Source: Chromatiaceae bacterium (GTDB taxonomy: Bacteria > Pseudomonadota > Gammaproteobacteria > Chromatiales > Chromatiaceae). From it: DNA of 64,000 nucleotides. Every line of letters begins with the position of its first letter. Position 1 is the stretch's first letter. The stretch lies in the NCBI GenBank assembly GCA_027078745.1, contig JALWWO010000022.1, positions 1-64,000 on the forward strand. The letters run 5' to 3'. Under the pieces are notes generated by a model. The model searched no databases. It was not told where the DNA came from and was given only the letters and a program-made list of their open reading frames with translations. The position numbers were made by a program, and so were the translations under genes. Positions 51,158 to 59,670 of this stretch are shown one piece after another.

Positions 51158-52050
51158 GCCGCGTAATCTAGGAGCAAGCCGAGGAAGATCAACATGCCCA
51201 GGTAGTTGTTTTTGAGAAAGGCTTCGAAGCAGCCCACCGGATCCCGATTTCGGATGAGATATTGATGATGCAGGGCGAGCAGGGCCGCGCCGCCCAATCC
51301 TGCAAAATACCAGAAGCCCCGCTGGGTCAGCAGGCCTATGAGGCTCATCAGGCCGAAGAACAAGAGCTGCAACAACCCGATGATCAGGCGATCATAGCGG
51401 CCAAACAGAATGGCGCTGGATTGGATGCCCGCCTTCAGGTCATCTTCCCGATCTACCATGGCGTACTGAGTATCGTAGATCAGCGCCCAGACGACCGTAG
51501 CCGCGAAGAGCAACCAGGCCACCGGCGGAATCTGTCCGGCGACAGCGCTGTACGCCATGGGCACCGCCCAGCCGAAGGCAGCCCCTAGAAAGAGTTGGGG
51601 AAGCTGGGTGTAGCGCTTTGTGAAAGGATAGAGAACTGCCAGCGCCAGGGCGACCCCGGACAGCGCGACTGTCGTCCAATCCAGCAGGAGCACGAGCAAA
51701 AAGGCCAGGAAGCTGAGCACTCCGAACACCGCCAGCGCTTCCCAGGGCTGGATGAGCCCTGCGGCCAGGGGCCGTTCCTTGGTGCGGGCAACCTGGCCGT
51801 CCAGATGGCGATCCGCAAAATCGTTGATGGCACAACCGGCGGAGCGCATGAGCACGACGCCCAAGATGAAGATGAGCACGACGCGCCAGGGGGGATGGCC
51901 GGCCCCCGCCAACCACAGGGCCCAGAGGGCAGGCCACAGGAGGAGAAAGATTCCGATGGGCCGATCCAGCCGGATCAACCGGAGGTAGAGTTGCAGCTTA
52001 GCCCGCCAGCCGGAAGCAGAAGGCGTGGAAACAGGGATTTTTGGGGTCAT
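51154..52050 (-). CDS. ubiA: 4-hydroxybenzoate octaprenyltransferase UbiA
   Basis: 298 residues with about nine membrane helices. The two Asp-rich motifs are NDFADRHLDGQVARTKERPL near residue 82 and YDTQYAMVDREDDLKAGIQS near residue 198. These bind the Mg-prenyl diphosphate. LQLYLRLIRLDRPIGIFLLL opens the family core. The enzyme attaches the polyprenyl tail to 4-hydroxybenzoate in ubiquinone synthesis. No ubiC gene is adjacent. It leads the run of ubiA, the response regulator, pilS, pilR and argA. Confidence 0.96.
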   Translation of the reverse strand: MTPKIPVSTPSASGWRAKLQLYLRLIRLDRPIGIFLLLWPALWALWLAGAGHPPWRVVLIFILGVVLMRSAGCAINDFADRHLDGQVARTKERPLAAGLIQPWEALAVFGVLSFLAFLLVLLLDWTTVALSGVALALAVLYPFTKRYTQLPQLFLGAAFGWAVPMAYSAVAGQIPPVAWLLFAATVVWALIYDTQYAMVDREDDLKAGIQSSAILFGRYDRLIIGLLQLLFFGLMSLIGLLTQRGFWYFAGLGGAALLALHHQYLIRNRDPVGCFEAFLKNNYLGMLIFLGLLLDYAA

Positions 52051-52069
52051 GACAGCGCGCTATGGATAC

Positions 52070-54181
52070 TCAAACTCCCGCAAGATGCTCCCGATCTCGG
52101 AACCAACGTCGAATCAGAGGGGATACAGCGTCCTCGCGCTGGTGCAACAGGATCTCAGCGATCTTTCGAGCCTGAGGCAACAGGGGGGCTTGGGCCACGG
52201 GATCTGCGATGCGAAATTGTACCGCACCAGCCTGGCGGGTGCCCAGCACTTCGCCAGGTCCCCGCAGCTGCAAATCTTTCTCCGCCAAGAGAAAACCGTC
52301 CGTGGTCTGGCGCAGCAGCTCGATCCGCATTCGGGACAATTCGGACAAGGGCGAACGGTAGAGCAGTACACAATGGCCCTCCTGCGTACCCCGCCCGATC
52401 CGTCCCCGAAGCTGATGGAGTTGGGCTAAGCCCAAGCGCTCTGGATTTTCCACGATCATCAGGCTCGCATTGGGCACATCCAAGCCCACTTCGATAACGG
52501 TGGTGGCCACCAGGAGATCCAGTTCCCCGCTGCCGAACGCCGCCATGAGGGGGGCCCGTTCTGCGGGCGGCATCCGACCGTGCACCAATCCGATCCGCAG
52601 ATCCGGCAGGGATTCCCGCAGATTCTGCGCACATTCCTCAGCAGCTTGAGCTTGCAGGACTTCCGATTCCTCCACCAGCGTGCAAACCCAGTAGGCCTGA
52701 CGCCCCTGCAAGCAAGCGTTCCGTACCCGCTGAATGACCTCTTCCCGTCGGGCATCGGGCACGGCCACCGTCTTCACCGGTTTGCGCCCCGGGGGCAGCT
52801 CGTCCAAGATAGATAAGTCTAGATCCCCGTAGCTGGTCATGGCCAGGGAGCGGGGAATCGGGGTTGCGGTCATGATGAGCTGATGGGGTACCTGCCCCGA
52901 TTTCCGCCCCTTCTCCCGCAGCTGCAACCGCTGATGCACGCCGAAACGATGCTGCTCATCCACGATGACCAGACCCAAGTTTGCGAAAGCAACTTCCCGC
53001 TGAAACAGGGCATGGGTGCCGATGATGAGGGGAATTTCTCCCGACGCGATGGCCGCCAGCTTCGCTCGCCGGTCCCGACCCCGATGGCGACCGGTCAACC
53101 AGAGGCACCGGACGCCCAAAGGCTGTAGCCATTGCTGCAAGGTGCGATAGTGCTGTTCGGAGAGCAATTCCGTAGGGGCCAAGATGGCTACTTGATAGCC
53201 CGCATCCACCGCTTGCAGGGCAGCCAGGGCAGCCACGACCGTCTTGCCGGAGCCCACATCCCCTTGCAACAGGCGCAGCATGGGGACCGGCTGGGCCAGG
53301 TCTTCGGCGATCTCCGCGACTACCCGTTTTTGTGCGGCGGTGAGGGGAAAGGGCAGATGCCCCAGGAGCTTCGCCGCCAATTTTCCGTCGTGCCGCAGCG
53401 CCGGCGCTGGGGCAGTGCGTCGCCGCTGCCGCATCCGCTGCAAGCTCAGCTGATGGGCGACCAATTCTTCCAGGATCAGGCGGCGATGGGCTGGTGTGCG
53501 CCGCTCGGAGAGCAGCTCGAGGGGGCTGTCCGGTGGGGGATGGTGGACAAAGCGCAGGGCTGCTGCCAAGCTGGGCAGCTGAAATTCCGCCACCACCGAA
53601 GGGGGCAGCGCTTCTTCCAAGGGATATGCATCGAGCAAGCGCAAGGCTTGGGCCACCAGATTTCGCCAAGCGGTTTGGGAAATGCCGGAAATGCTGGGAT
53701 AGACAGGGGATAGGCTGGATTCCACCGGCGGCGTTTGCCCTGTCTTCAACAACCGATATTCCGGATGGATCATTTCCAAGGATCTGGGCCCAAGCCGCAC
53801 TTCTCCGAAACAGCGCAGCCGCCGCCCAGGCCGCAGCAGGGCCAATTGGTTGCGCCCGAAGTGGAACAGGCGCAGGAGGAGCATGCCCGTACCGTCACCT
53901 AACCAGACCTGAAGTGAGGGCCGGGCACCCCGCGCGATGCGGGCTTCGTAGATCTCCCCCACCACCTGGGCTTCCATGCTTGGGCGCAGATCAGCCAAGG
54001 GCAGGATGCGGGTGCGGTCCTGATAGCGCAGGGGCAGATGAAGCAGCAGATCGAACAGGCTGTGCAAGTTTCGCTTTGCCAACCGTTCCCGCAAGCTTGG
54101 CCCCACCCCCTGCAACCGACTGATGGGCAAGCTGGCAAAGGAGGGGACGGAATCAGGATGGATTGGGGAAGAAAGGTTCAT
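52070..54181 (-). CDS. recG: ATP-dependent DNA helicase RecG
   Basis: 703 residues from the ATG at 54181. The wedge/OB domain for fork binding has ISRLQGVGPSLRERLAKRN at its start. Helicase motifs include LLQGDVGSGKTVVAALAALQ (Walker A), VIVDEQHRFGVHQRLQL (DEQH box), LIMTATPIPRSLAMTSYGDL and VEVGLDVPNASLMIVENPER. RQTTDGFLLAEKDLQLRGPG near the end is typical of RecG. The enzyme rewinds stalled forks and Holliday junctions. The start could also be a GTG-like site at 54196, but the shorter form fits the family better. Confidence 0.96.
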   Translation of the reverse strand: MNLSSPIHPDSVPSFASLPISRLQGVGPSLRERLAKRNLHSLFDLLLHLPLRYQDRTRILPLADLRPSMEAQVVGEIYEARIARGARPSLQVWLGDGTGMLLLRLFHFGRNQLALLRPGRRLRCFGEVRLGPRSLEMIHPEYRLLKTGQTPPVESSLSPVYPSISGISQTAWRNLVAQALRLLDAYPLEEALPPSVVAEFQLPSLAAALRFVHHPPPDSPLELLSERRTPAHRRLILEELVAHQLSLQRMRQRRRTAPAPALRHDGKLAAKLLGHLPFPLTAAQKRVVAEIAEDLAQPVPMLRLLQGDVGSGKTVVAALAALQAVDAGYQVAILAPTELLSEQHYRTLQQWLQPLGVRCLWLTGRHRGRDRRAKLAAIASGEIPLIIGTHALFQREVAFANLGLVIVDEQHRFGVHQRLQLREKGRKSGQVPHQLIMTATPIPRSLAMTSYGDLDLSILDELPPGRKPVKTVAVPDARREEVIQRVRNACLQGRQAYWVCTLVEESEVLQAQAAEECAQNLRESLPDLRIGLVHGRMPPAERAPLMAAFGSGELDLLVATTVIEVGLDVPNASLMIVENPERLGLAQLHQLRGRIGRGTQEGHCVLLYRSPLSELSRMRIELLRQTTDGFLLAEKDLQLRGPGEVLGTRQAGAVQFRIADPVAQAPLLPQARKIAEILLHQREDAVSPLIRRWFRDREHLAGV

Positions 54182-54183
54182 GG

Positions 54184-54212
54184 TTGCAGGCGGCAAATCC
54201 CTTACCTATGCT
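54184..54212 (+). promoter_or_regulatory. Candidate promoter for yjbQ
   Basis: TTGCAG at 54184-54189 and TATGCT at 54207-54212 are 17 nt apart in the short divergent gap between recG and yjbQ. Both boxes are imperfect. Transcription would start near 54219, 30 nt before the ATG at 54249. Confidence 0.3.
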
Positions 54213-54248
54213 GCACATGCTCTGTTCAAGATAAAAGATTGCTCCGCG

Positions 54249-54665
54249 ATGATCCATCAAGAACGCTTCCGCGTCGAAACCGCCGGGCGGGGACTCTACG
54301 AACTGACTGCCCGGGTGCAAGGGAAAGTTAAAGCCTCGGGAATCCGCACGGGGCTTTGTCATCTGTACCTGCACCACACCAGCGCCGCCCTGATCCTCTG
54401 CGAAAACGCCGATCCCTCTGTGCGCACGGATCTAGAAACCTTCTTTCAACGGCTGGTGCGCGATGGAGATTCCGCCTTCACCCATCGCAGCGAGGGGCCA
54501 GATGACATGTCCGCCCATATCCGCAGCATCCTGACGGGCACAGCCCTCAGCCTGCCCATCACAGAAGGGCGCTGTGCCCTGGGTACCTGGCAGGGGATCT
54601 TCCTCTACGAACACCGCAGCGGCGCTCATCAGCGCCGTTTGACCCTGACTTTGAACGGGGAATAG
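54249..54665 (+). CDS. yjbQ: YjbQ family protein (UPF0047)
   Basis: 138 residues from the ATG at 54249 (MIHQERFRVETAGRGLYELT), exactly the family length. An upstream ATG at 54123 lies inside recG and adds unrelated residues. The signature is LCHLYLHHTSAALILCENAD near residue 49, and SEGPDDMSAHIRSILTGTAL is near residue 82, with LGTWQGIFLYEHRSGAHQRR at the end. The trimeric protein has weak thiamine-phosphate synthase activity in some species; its real role is unsettled. It is convergent with mltB with 3 bp between the stops. Confidence 0.94.
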   Translation: MIHQERFRVETAGRGLYELTARVQGKVKASGIRTGLCHLYLHHTSAALILCENADPSVRTDLETFFQRLVRDGDSAFTHRSEGPDDMSAHIRSILTGTALSLPITEGRCALGTWQGIFLYEHRSGAHQRRLTLTLNGE

Positions 54666-54668
54666 GGT

Positions 54669-55802
54669 TCAGAGCGCTTGACCCAACCGGTTGGAGAGCT
54701 GCTTGGAAAGATAGGAGTTCGATGCCTCCTGTTGATAACGCTTGCGGATGCGCTGGGCGAGCTGATGCACCACCATGGCATAATAGCTGCTGTGGTTGTA
54801 GCGGGTGATGACGTAGAAATTGTTCAGCCCTAGCCAATATTCATAGCCCCCGGCAGCATCCAGGCGGATGAGGCGGAGGCCCTCTGTTACAGCCAGGGGC
54901 TGGCTGGGCTGGACGCCGTAGCGCTGGAGTTCCTCCAAGGAATAACGGGTATCATAGCCGGTCTTCAAGGCGCTGACTCTTGTGCCCTGCACCTTCGCAG
55001 GGACCACAACGGGCGCACCCTTCTGCCAGCCGTGGGCGGCGAAATAATTCGCCACGCTGCCGATGGCATCGACAGGATTCCAGAGATCCCGACGGCCATT
55101 GCCGTCGAAATCCACCGCCCATCGGTGAAAGCTGGAGGGCATGAACTGCCCATAGCCCATGGCCCCGGCATAGGAACCCTTCGGGGCCAAAGGATCTAGA
55201 CCCTCCTCACGGGCCATCACCAGAAAAGCCGCCAATTCATCGGTGAAGAAGGCAGAACGGCGGGGATAGTCAAAGGCGAGGGTGGCTAGGGCGTCGATGA
55301 CCCGATGCTTGCCCAACACCCGACCATAGCGCGTTTCCACCCCGAGGATGGCCACTACATATTCCGGCGGCACTCCGTAGCGCTGTTCCGCCCGTCGGAG
55401 CGCCTGCTCGTAACGTCGCCAGAATCGTGCTCCGTTGCTCACATTAGCCGGCGTCAGGAATGTTGCCCGATAGCGCGTCCAAGCGCCGGTAGGTCCTGTG
55501 TTCTTCTGCCTTTTGGGCCGGTTGACGAAGCGGAGAATCCAGGGCTGCCGCTCCACCTGGGCCAGCAGCTTGCGCAGAGCTTCTGGATCGAAGTGTTCTT
55601 CTCGGGCCATGCGCTCGATGAAGGCCTGGGCAGCTGCGTGATGCACATAGTCTCCCCGCAGGGGCTGAGCGCGGGGAGCAACTGCACGAAGCGGGGCGCC
55701 GGAGGAATCCCGCACTTGGGGTTCCAGGGCGGAACCGCAAGCGATCAGAAGAAAGGGTAACCCTACGGGCAGCCAGGGGCGCAGGCTGGGGAAGGCAATC
55801 AT
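54669..55802 (-). CDS. mltB: Membrane-bound lytic murein transglycosylase B
   Basis: 377 residues. A lipoprotein signal with lipobox LLIACGS puts the Cys near residue 22, so the protein is tethered to a membrane leaflet. The catalytic Glu lies in VVAILGVETRYGRVLGKHRV near residue 158. LDPLAPKGSYAGAMGYGQFM and AVDFDGNGRRDLWNPVDAIG follow, as in MltB. The C-terminal part has YWLGLNNFYVITRYNHSSYY. The enzyme cleaves peptidoglycan strands to 1,6-anhydro products during growth. The length is slightly above E. coli MltB. Confidence 0.95.
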   Translation of the reverse strand: MIAFPSLRPWLPVGLPFLLIACGSALEPQVRDSSGAPLRAVAPRAQPLRGDYVHHAAAQAFIERMAREEHFDPEALRKLLAQVERQPWILRFVNRPKRQKNTGPTGAWTRYRATFLTPANVSNGARFWRRYEQALRRAEQRYGVPPEYVVAILGVETRYGRVLGKHRVIDALATLAFDYPRRSAFFTDELAAFLVMAREEGLDPLAPKGSYAGAMGYGQFMPSSFHRWAVDFDGNGRRDLWNPVDAIGSVANYFAAHGWQKGAPVVVPAKVQGTRVSALKTGYDTRYSLEELQRYGVQPSQPLAVTEGLRLIRLDAAGGYEYWLGLNNFYVITRYNHSSYYAMVVHQLAQRIRKRYQQEASNSYLSKQLSNRLGQAL

Positions 55803-55846
55803 GAAAAAGTGCCTTAGTGCTTATCTGTTAGGGATCATAGAATATC

Positions 55847-56572
55847 TTAGACAGAAGGCAACCATTCCAAGAGCGGGATCTGTTCCTGTTTCCACTGTTG
55901 CTGCGGTGCAGGTTGGGTGCAGAGGTGTTTCAGCACTTGGAGAAATTGGGGGCGGGGCATCTGCATTGCTCCCATGCGGGACAGGTGCTCGCTCGCCACT
56001 TGACAATCGATCAGCCCATAGCCCCAGGCGTCCAGCACTTGACAGAGGGCGACCAGCGCCAGCTTGGAAGCATTGCTCGCTCGGCTGAACATGGATTCCC
56101 CGAAGAACATCCGACCTAGGGCGACCCCGTAGAGTCCCCCCACCAGGGTTTCTCCCTGCCAGACCTCCACCGAATGAGCCCAGCCCGCTCGGTGCAGTTC
56201 TTGATAGGCAGCGATCATTGCATCCACCAGCCAAGTGTCCCGCGTATCCCTGCGAGGGGCGGCGCAGCCCAGGATGACGCCGGAAAAATCCTGATCCAGG
56301 CTGATGCGGAAGGGCTGCTTGCGGATCAGCTTGCGCAGGCTGCGGGAGAGGTGCACCCGCCGGGGGATCAGAACGGCGCGGGGATCCGGCGACCACCAGA
56401 GGATGGGTTCCCCCGGATTGAACCAGGGAAAGATGCCGTTTCGATAGGCATTGAGGAGCCGCGGCACGCTCAGATCACCCCCGATGGCCAACAGTCCGTT
56501 GGGTTCCGTCTCCGCCTGATCCACTGGCGGGAAGGGTTCTGTGGGCTGGTCGGGATCCAGAAAGGTGATCAT
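55847..56572 (-). CDS. aat: Leucyl/phenylalanyl-tRNA--protein transferase Aat
   Basis: 241 residues, the normal size, with the conserved NAYRNGIFPWFNPGEPILWW near residue 40 and SPDPRAVLIPRRVHLSRSLR. The GNAT-like C-terminal fold shows GWAHSVEVWQGETLVGGLYG and FFGESMFSRASNASKLAL. The enzyme puts Leu or Phe on proteins that start with Arg or Lys and so marks them for ClpAP. recJ lies 72 nt upstream on the same strand. Confidence 0.96.
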   Translation of the reverse strand: MITFLDPDQPTEPFPPVDQAETEPNGLLAIGGDLSVPRLLNAYRNGIFPWFNPGEPILWWSPDPRAVLIPRRVHLSRSLRKLIRKQPFRISLDQDFSGVILGCAAPRRDTRDTWLVDAMIAAYQELHRAGWAHSVEVWQGETLVGGLYGVALGRMFFGESMFSRASNASKLALVALCQVLDAWGYGLIDCQVASEHLSRMGAMQMPRPQFLQVLKHLCTQPAPQQQWKQEQIPLLEWLPSV

Positions 56573-56644
56573 TTTCTGCCAGATCGCAGGCGCTCAGAAG
56601 CCCGGGGAAGAGAGACGGAGCCCGAGAGATCCGCACGCGCTCGC

Positions 56645-58399
56645 TCATCCCAGGCATTCCAGATGAACCAGAAGCAGTTGGGGGCTGAGCACCCCCCGGA
56701 ACTCATTCACATCCAGATGATAGGCCAGATGGGCCCGCGTTCCCACTTCCGGCACCGGGCCTTGCCAGTAAAAGGCGACGGCATCCAGCGGGAACCCGCC
56801 GGACACCGACCGCACCCGCAGGCGCAGATGGACTTGCTCCTTGCCGATGCGCTGTTGTTGCAAAATGTGAAATTCCCCGTCGAACAGGGGTTCGGGAAAA
56901 TCCTTGCCCCAGGGGCCTGCCTGCCGCAGGAGCTGTGCCGTGTAGAGATTGAAATCCCTGGGGCTGAGCGCTCCATCGGAGAGCAGAATGCGCGCTCGGG
57001 GTGCCTCCCCGAGCACCTGCCCGACCGCTTCGGAGAAGGCTGCTCGAAAGGCCGGAAATTGGGCTTCCGAAAGCTGCAGGCCCACCGCCATCGCATGGCC
57101 GCCGAACCCAGCGATCAGCTCGGGATGTCGTCGGTCGATCTCCCCCAGCAGATCCCGCAGATGCAGACCTTCGACGGAACGACCGGAACCCCGCAACGTC
57201 CCCGCGCCCGCGGGAGCAAAGGCGATGACGGGGCGATGCCAGCGTTCCCGCATTCGACTCGCTAGGACGCCGGTCAACCCCTGATGCCAATCCGACCGAT
57301 AGAGACAGAGCCCAGAGGGCAGGGGGATTTGGCGCTGTTCCAAGTCCTGCAATTCGGTTTCCGCCTGGCGCTTCATATGCCCTTCAATCCGACGGCGCGT
57401 CCGATTGAGCCGATCCAGTTCCTTGGCCAAGGCGCTGGCTTCCGGCTCTTCGGCGAGCAGGCAGGCCACACCTAAGGACATGTCGTCCAGTCGGCCGGCC
57501 GCATTGAGCCGAGGCGTCACGGCAAAGGTCAGATCCTGGGCGACTGCTCGGTCGGGATTGCGACCGGCAATCCGGAGCAAGGCGCGGATGCCCGGATTGC
57601 CCCGAGGGGAACGAATCCGGATCAATCCTTGATGCACGAGAATGCGATTGTTCCGGTCCAGGCTCACCACATCCGCCACCGTGCCCAAGGCTACCAGATC
57701 CAGCAATCTGCCCAGATTGGGTTCCGGACGTTTGGCATGAAACCAGCCGCGGGCTCGAAGCTGAGCCCGCACTCCGGTCAACAGGTAAAAAATGACCCCC
57801 ACGCCGGCGAGGTGCTTGCTGGGGAAGGGATCGCCCGGGCGGTTGGGATTCACGATGGCTTCCGCCGCCGGCAGCGCTTCCCCGGGCAGATGATGATCCG
57901 TGATGATGACGGGGATGCCCAGGTCGTTCGCTTGCGCCACCGCCGTTTGGGCAGCGATGCCGTTGTCCACGGTGATGAGGAGATCCGGTTGCAGGGCTTG
58001 GGCCGCTTCCAGCACCTGGGGGTTCAGCCCATAGCCTGAATGAAACCGGTTAGGAATCAGATAGTCCAGCCGTTCCGCCCCCAGCGCCCGCAGGCCCCGC
58101 ACCGCCACCGCCGTGCCCGTGGCGCCGTCCACATCGTAATCCCCTATGATGAGCAGCTTGTCCCCCCGCTGGATCGCATCGGCGATGCGTTCCCCAGCGG
58201 TCCGAAGGTCCAACAGCCCATCGGCGGGATGCAGATCCTGGAGGGCAAGGCGATAATCCGCTTCGGTGCGGATGCCCCGAGCGCTGTAGATCCGTCGGAG
58301 CAGGGGGGGGAGAGTTCGAGGCAACTGGCGCTCCGCCGCTGGGTCGGGAACGCGGCGGCGGATCTGCACCGGCGGGGGCACTGGGGAACCTGCGGCCAT
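56645..58399 (-). CDS. recJ: Single-stranded-DNA-specific exonuclease RecJ
   Basis: 584 residues from the ATG at 58399 (MAAGSPVPPPVQIRRRVPDP). Longer frames run into the tRNA gene. DHH-phosphoesterase motifs are LLIIGDYDVDGATGTAVAVR near residue 82, LLITVDNGIAAQTAVAQAND and VIITDHHLPGEALPAAEAIV. The DHHA1 motif GFGGHAMAVGLQLSEAQFPA is near residue 430, and an OB-like C-terminal domain follows. RecJ degrades single strands 5' to 3' in recombination and mismatch repair. The region before the start, 58400-58496, holds no gene. Confidence 0.96.
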   Translation of the reverse strand: MAAGSPVPPPVQIRRRVPDPAAERQLPRTLPPLLRRIYSARGIRTEADYRLALQDLHPADGLLDLRTAGERIADAIQRGDKLLIIGDYDVDGATGTAVAVRGLRALGAERLDYLIPNRFHSGYGLNPQVLEAAQALQPDLLITVDNGIAAQTAVAQANDLGIPVIITDHHLPGEALPAAEAIVNPNRPGDPFPSKHLAGVGVIFYLLTGVRAQLRARGWFHAKRPEPNLGRLLDLVALGTVADVVSLDRNNRILVHQGLIRIRSPRGNPGIRALLRIAGRNPDRAVAQDLTFAVTPRLNAAGRLDDMSLGVACLLAEEPEASALAKELDRLNRTRRRIEGHMKRQAETELQDLEQRQIPLPSGLCLYRSDWHQGLTGVLASRMRERWHRPVIAFAPAGAGTLRGSGRSVEGLHLRDLLGEIDRRHPELIAGFGGHAMAVGLQLSEAQFPAFRAAFSEAVGQVLGEAPRARILLSDGALSPRDFNLYTAQLLRQAGPWGKDFPEPLFDGEFHILQQQRIGKEQVHLRLRVRSVSGGFPLDAVAFYWQGPVPEVGTRAHLAYHLDVNEFRGVLSPQLLLVHLECLG

Positions 58400-58496
58400 A
58401 AAAACAACCTGCTGACTGGCTGAAAACGCCTCTGTTACCCGTCCGCCGGTCGCCATCGAATGCTGTTTCAGCAGCAACCGCGCAGCTTGCTTGAGT

Positions 58497-58583
58497 TGGT
58501 ACCGGGGGCCGGACTCGAACCGGCAAGGTGTCGCCACCGGTGGATTTTGAGTCCACTGCGTCTACCAATTTCGCCACCCCGGC
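58497..58583 (-). tRNA. tRNA-Leu (CAA)
   Basis: 87 nt with a CCA end in the DNA. The acceptor 5' side is GCCGGGG; the D-arm region GGCGAAATTGGTAGACGC is typical of bacterial tRNA-Leu. The anticodon stem-loop is GTGGA-CTCAAAA-TCCAC, with anticodon CAA reading UUG. A type II variable arm follows with stem GGTG/CACC, and the T-loop is TTCGAGT. The first acceptor pair is G1-U72, because the 3' side reads CCCCGGT before ACCA. Most Leu tRNAs have G1-C72 here. Confidence 0.97.
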
Positions 58584-58593
58584 AAGCTTGCGT

Positions 58594-58621
58594 ATTATAT
58601 CTCATTTCCCTGACCTGAAAA
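58594..58621 (-). promoter_or_regulatory. Promoter of tRNA-Leu
   Basis: On the minus strand a perfect -10 box TATAAT (58594-58599) and a -35 box TTTTCA (58616-58621) are 16 nt apart. Transcription would begin near 58587, just before the mature tRNA at 58583. It is divergent from queA. Confidence 0.75.
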
Positions 58622-58640
58622 GCCCAGAACAGCCATTCGG

Positions 58641-59666
58641 ATGCGCCGTTCCGATTTTCACTTCGCATTGCCTCCCGACCGCATCGCCCAATACCCTCTA
58701 AAAAATCGATCCGCCAGCCGACTGCTGTGCCTGGACGGGCGCGGCAATCGCCAGGATCGCCGATTTTGGGAACTGCCCGATCTCCTGCGCCCAGGGGATC
58801 TGTTGGTCTTCAACAATACCAAAGTGCTGCGGGCGCGGTTCTTCGGTCGCAAGGCCAGCGGCGGCCAGGTGGAAATCCTGTTGGAACGCCTGCTCAGTGC
58901 TCGGGAGGCGCTGGCCCAGATCCGCGCGAGCAAAGCCCCCAAGCCCGGCACCCCACTCTATCTGGCCGGCGGAGAACCCTTGCGCTGCGAGGGGCGAGCG
59001 GGAGATCTTTTCCACCTGCGGGCGCTGGAAGAAGATTTCTCCCATCTCATGCAGCGCCAGGGCCATATGCCCTTGCCCCCCTACATTCGGCGACCCGATG
59101 GACCCAAGGATGAGGCACGCTATCAGACGGTCTATGCGAGTCGGGCGGGGGCAGTAGCTGCCCCGACCGCCGGTTTGCATTTCGATGCGGCCTTGCTGGA
59201 GCGACTGAAACAACGGGGCATTGGATTCGCCCAGATTACTTTGCACATCGGTGCGGGCACTTTTCAGCCGGTGCGAGTGGAAAACCTGGACGAACATCAG
59301 ATGCATGCAGAATGGTTGGAAGTGGATGAAACCGCCTGCCAGCAGATCCAGGCCGCCCGCGCTGCCGGCGGGCGAATCATCGCCGTGGGCACTACCAGCG
59401 TTCGCAGCTTGGAAACCGCCGCTGCGAACGGGACGCTCCGGCCCTATCGGGGGGAAACCCGCCTGTTCATCCGCCCAGGCTATCGATTCCGCGCGGTGGA
59501 TGCCCTGATCACCAACTTCCACCTGCCGGAATCCACCCTGCTGATGCTGGTCTGCGCCTTCGGGGGGCGGGAATCGGTGCTGGCCGCCTATGCCCATGCG
59601 GTGGAGCAGGGCTATCGCTTCTTCAGCTATGGGGATGCCATGTTCCTCAGCCGTCGGGCACCCTGA
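58641..59666 (+). CDS. queA: S-adenosylmethionine:tRNA ribosyltransferase-isomerase QueA
   Basis: 341 residues, typical length. The family opening is [40 protein letters not shown] is near residue 52 and [20 protein letters not shown] near residue 158. [20 protein letters not shown] and [18 protein letters not shown] complete the pattern. QueA moves the ribosyl part of SAM onto preQ1 in tRNA to form epoxyqueuosine. No tgt gene follows, as it usually does; hrpA starts 4 nt after the stop. Confidence 0.97.
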   Translation: MRRSDFHFALPPDRIAQYPLKNRSASRLLCLDGRGNRQDRRFWELPDLLRPGDLLVFNNTKVLRARFFGRKASGGQVEILLERLLSAREALAQIRASKAPKPGTPLYLAGGEPLRCEGRAGDLFHLRALEEDFSHLMQRQGHMPLPPYIRRPDGPKDEARYQTVYASRAGAVAAPTAGLHFDAALLERLKQRGIGFAQITLHIGAGTFQPVRVENLDEHQMHAEWLEVDETACQQIQAARAAGGRIIAVGTTSVRSLETAAANGTLRPYRGETRLFIRPGYRFRAVDALITNFHLPESTLLMLVCAFGGRESVLAAYAHAVEQGYRFFSYGDAMFLSRRAP

Positions 59667-59670
59667 AATT

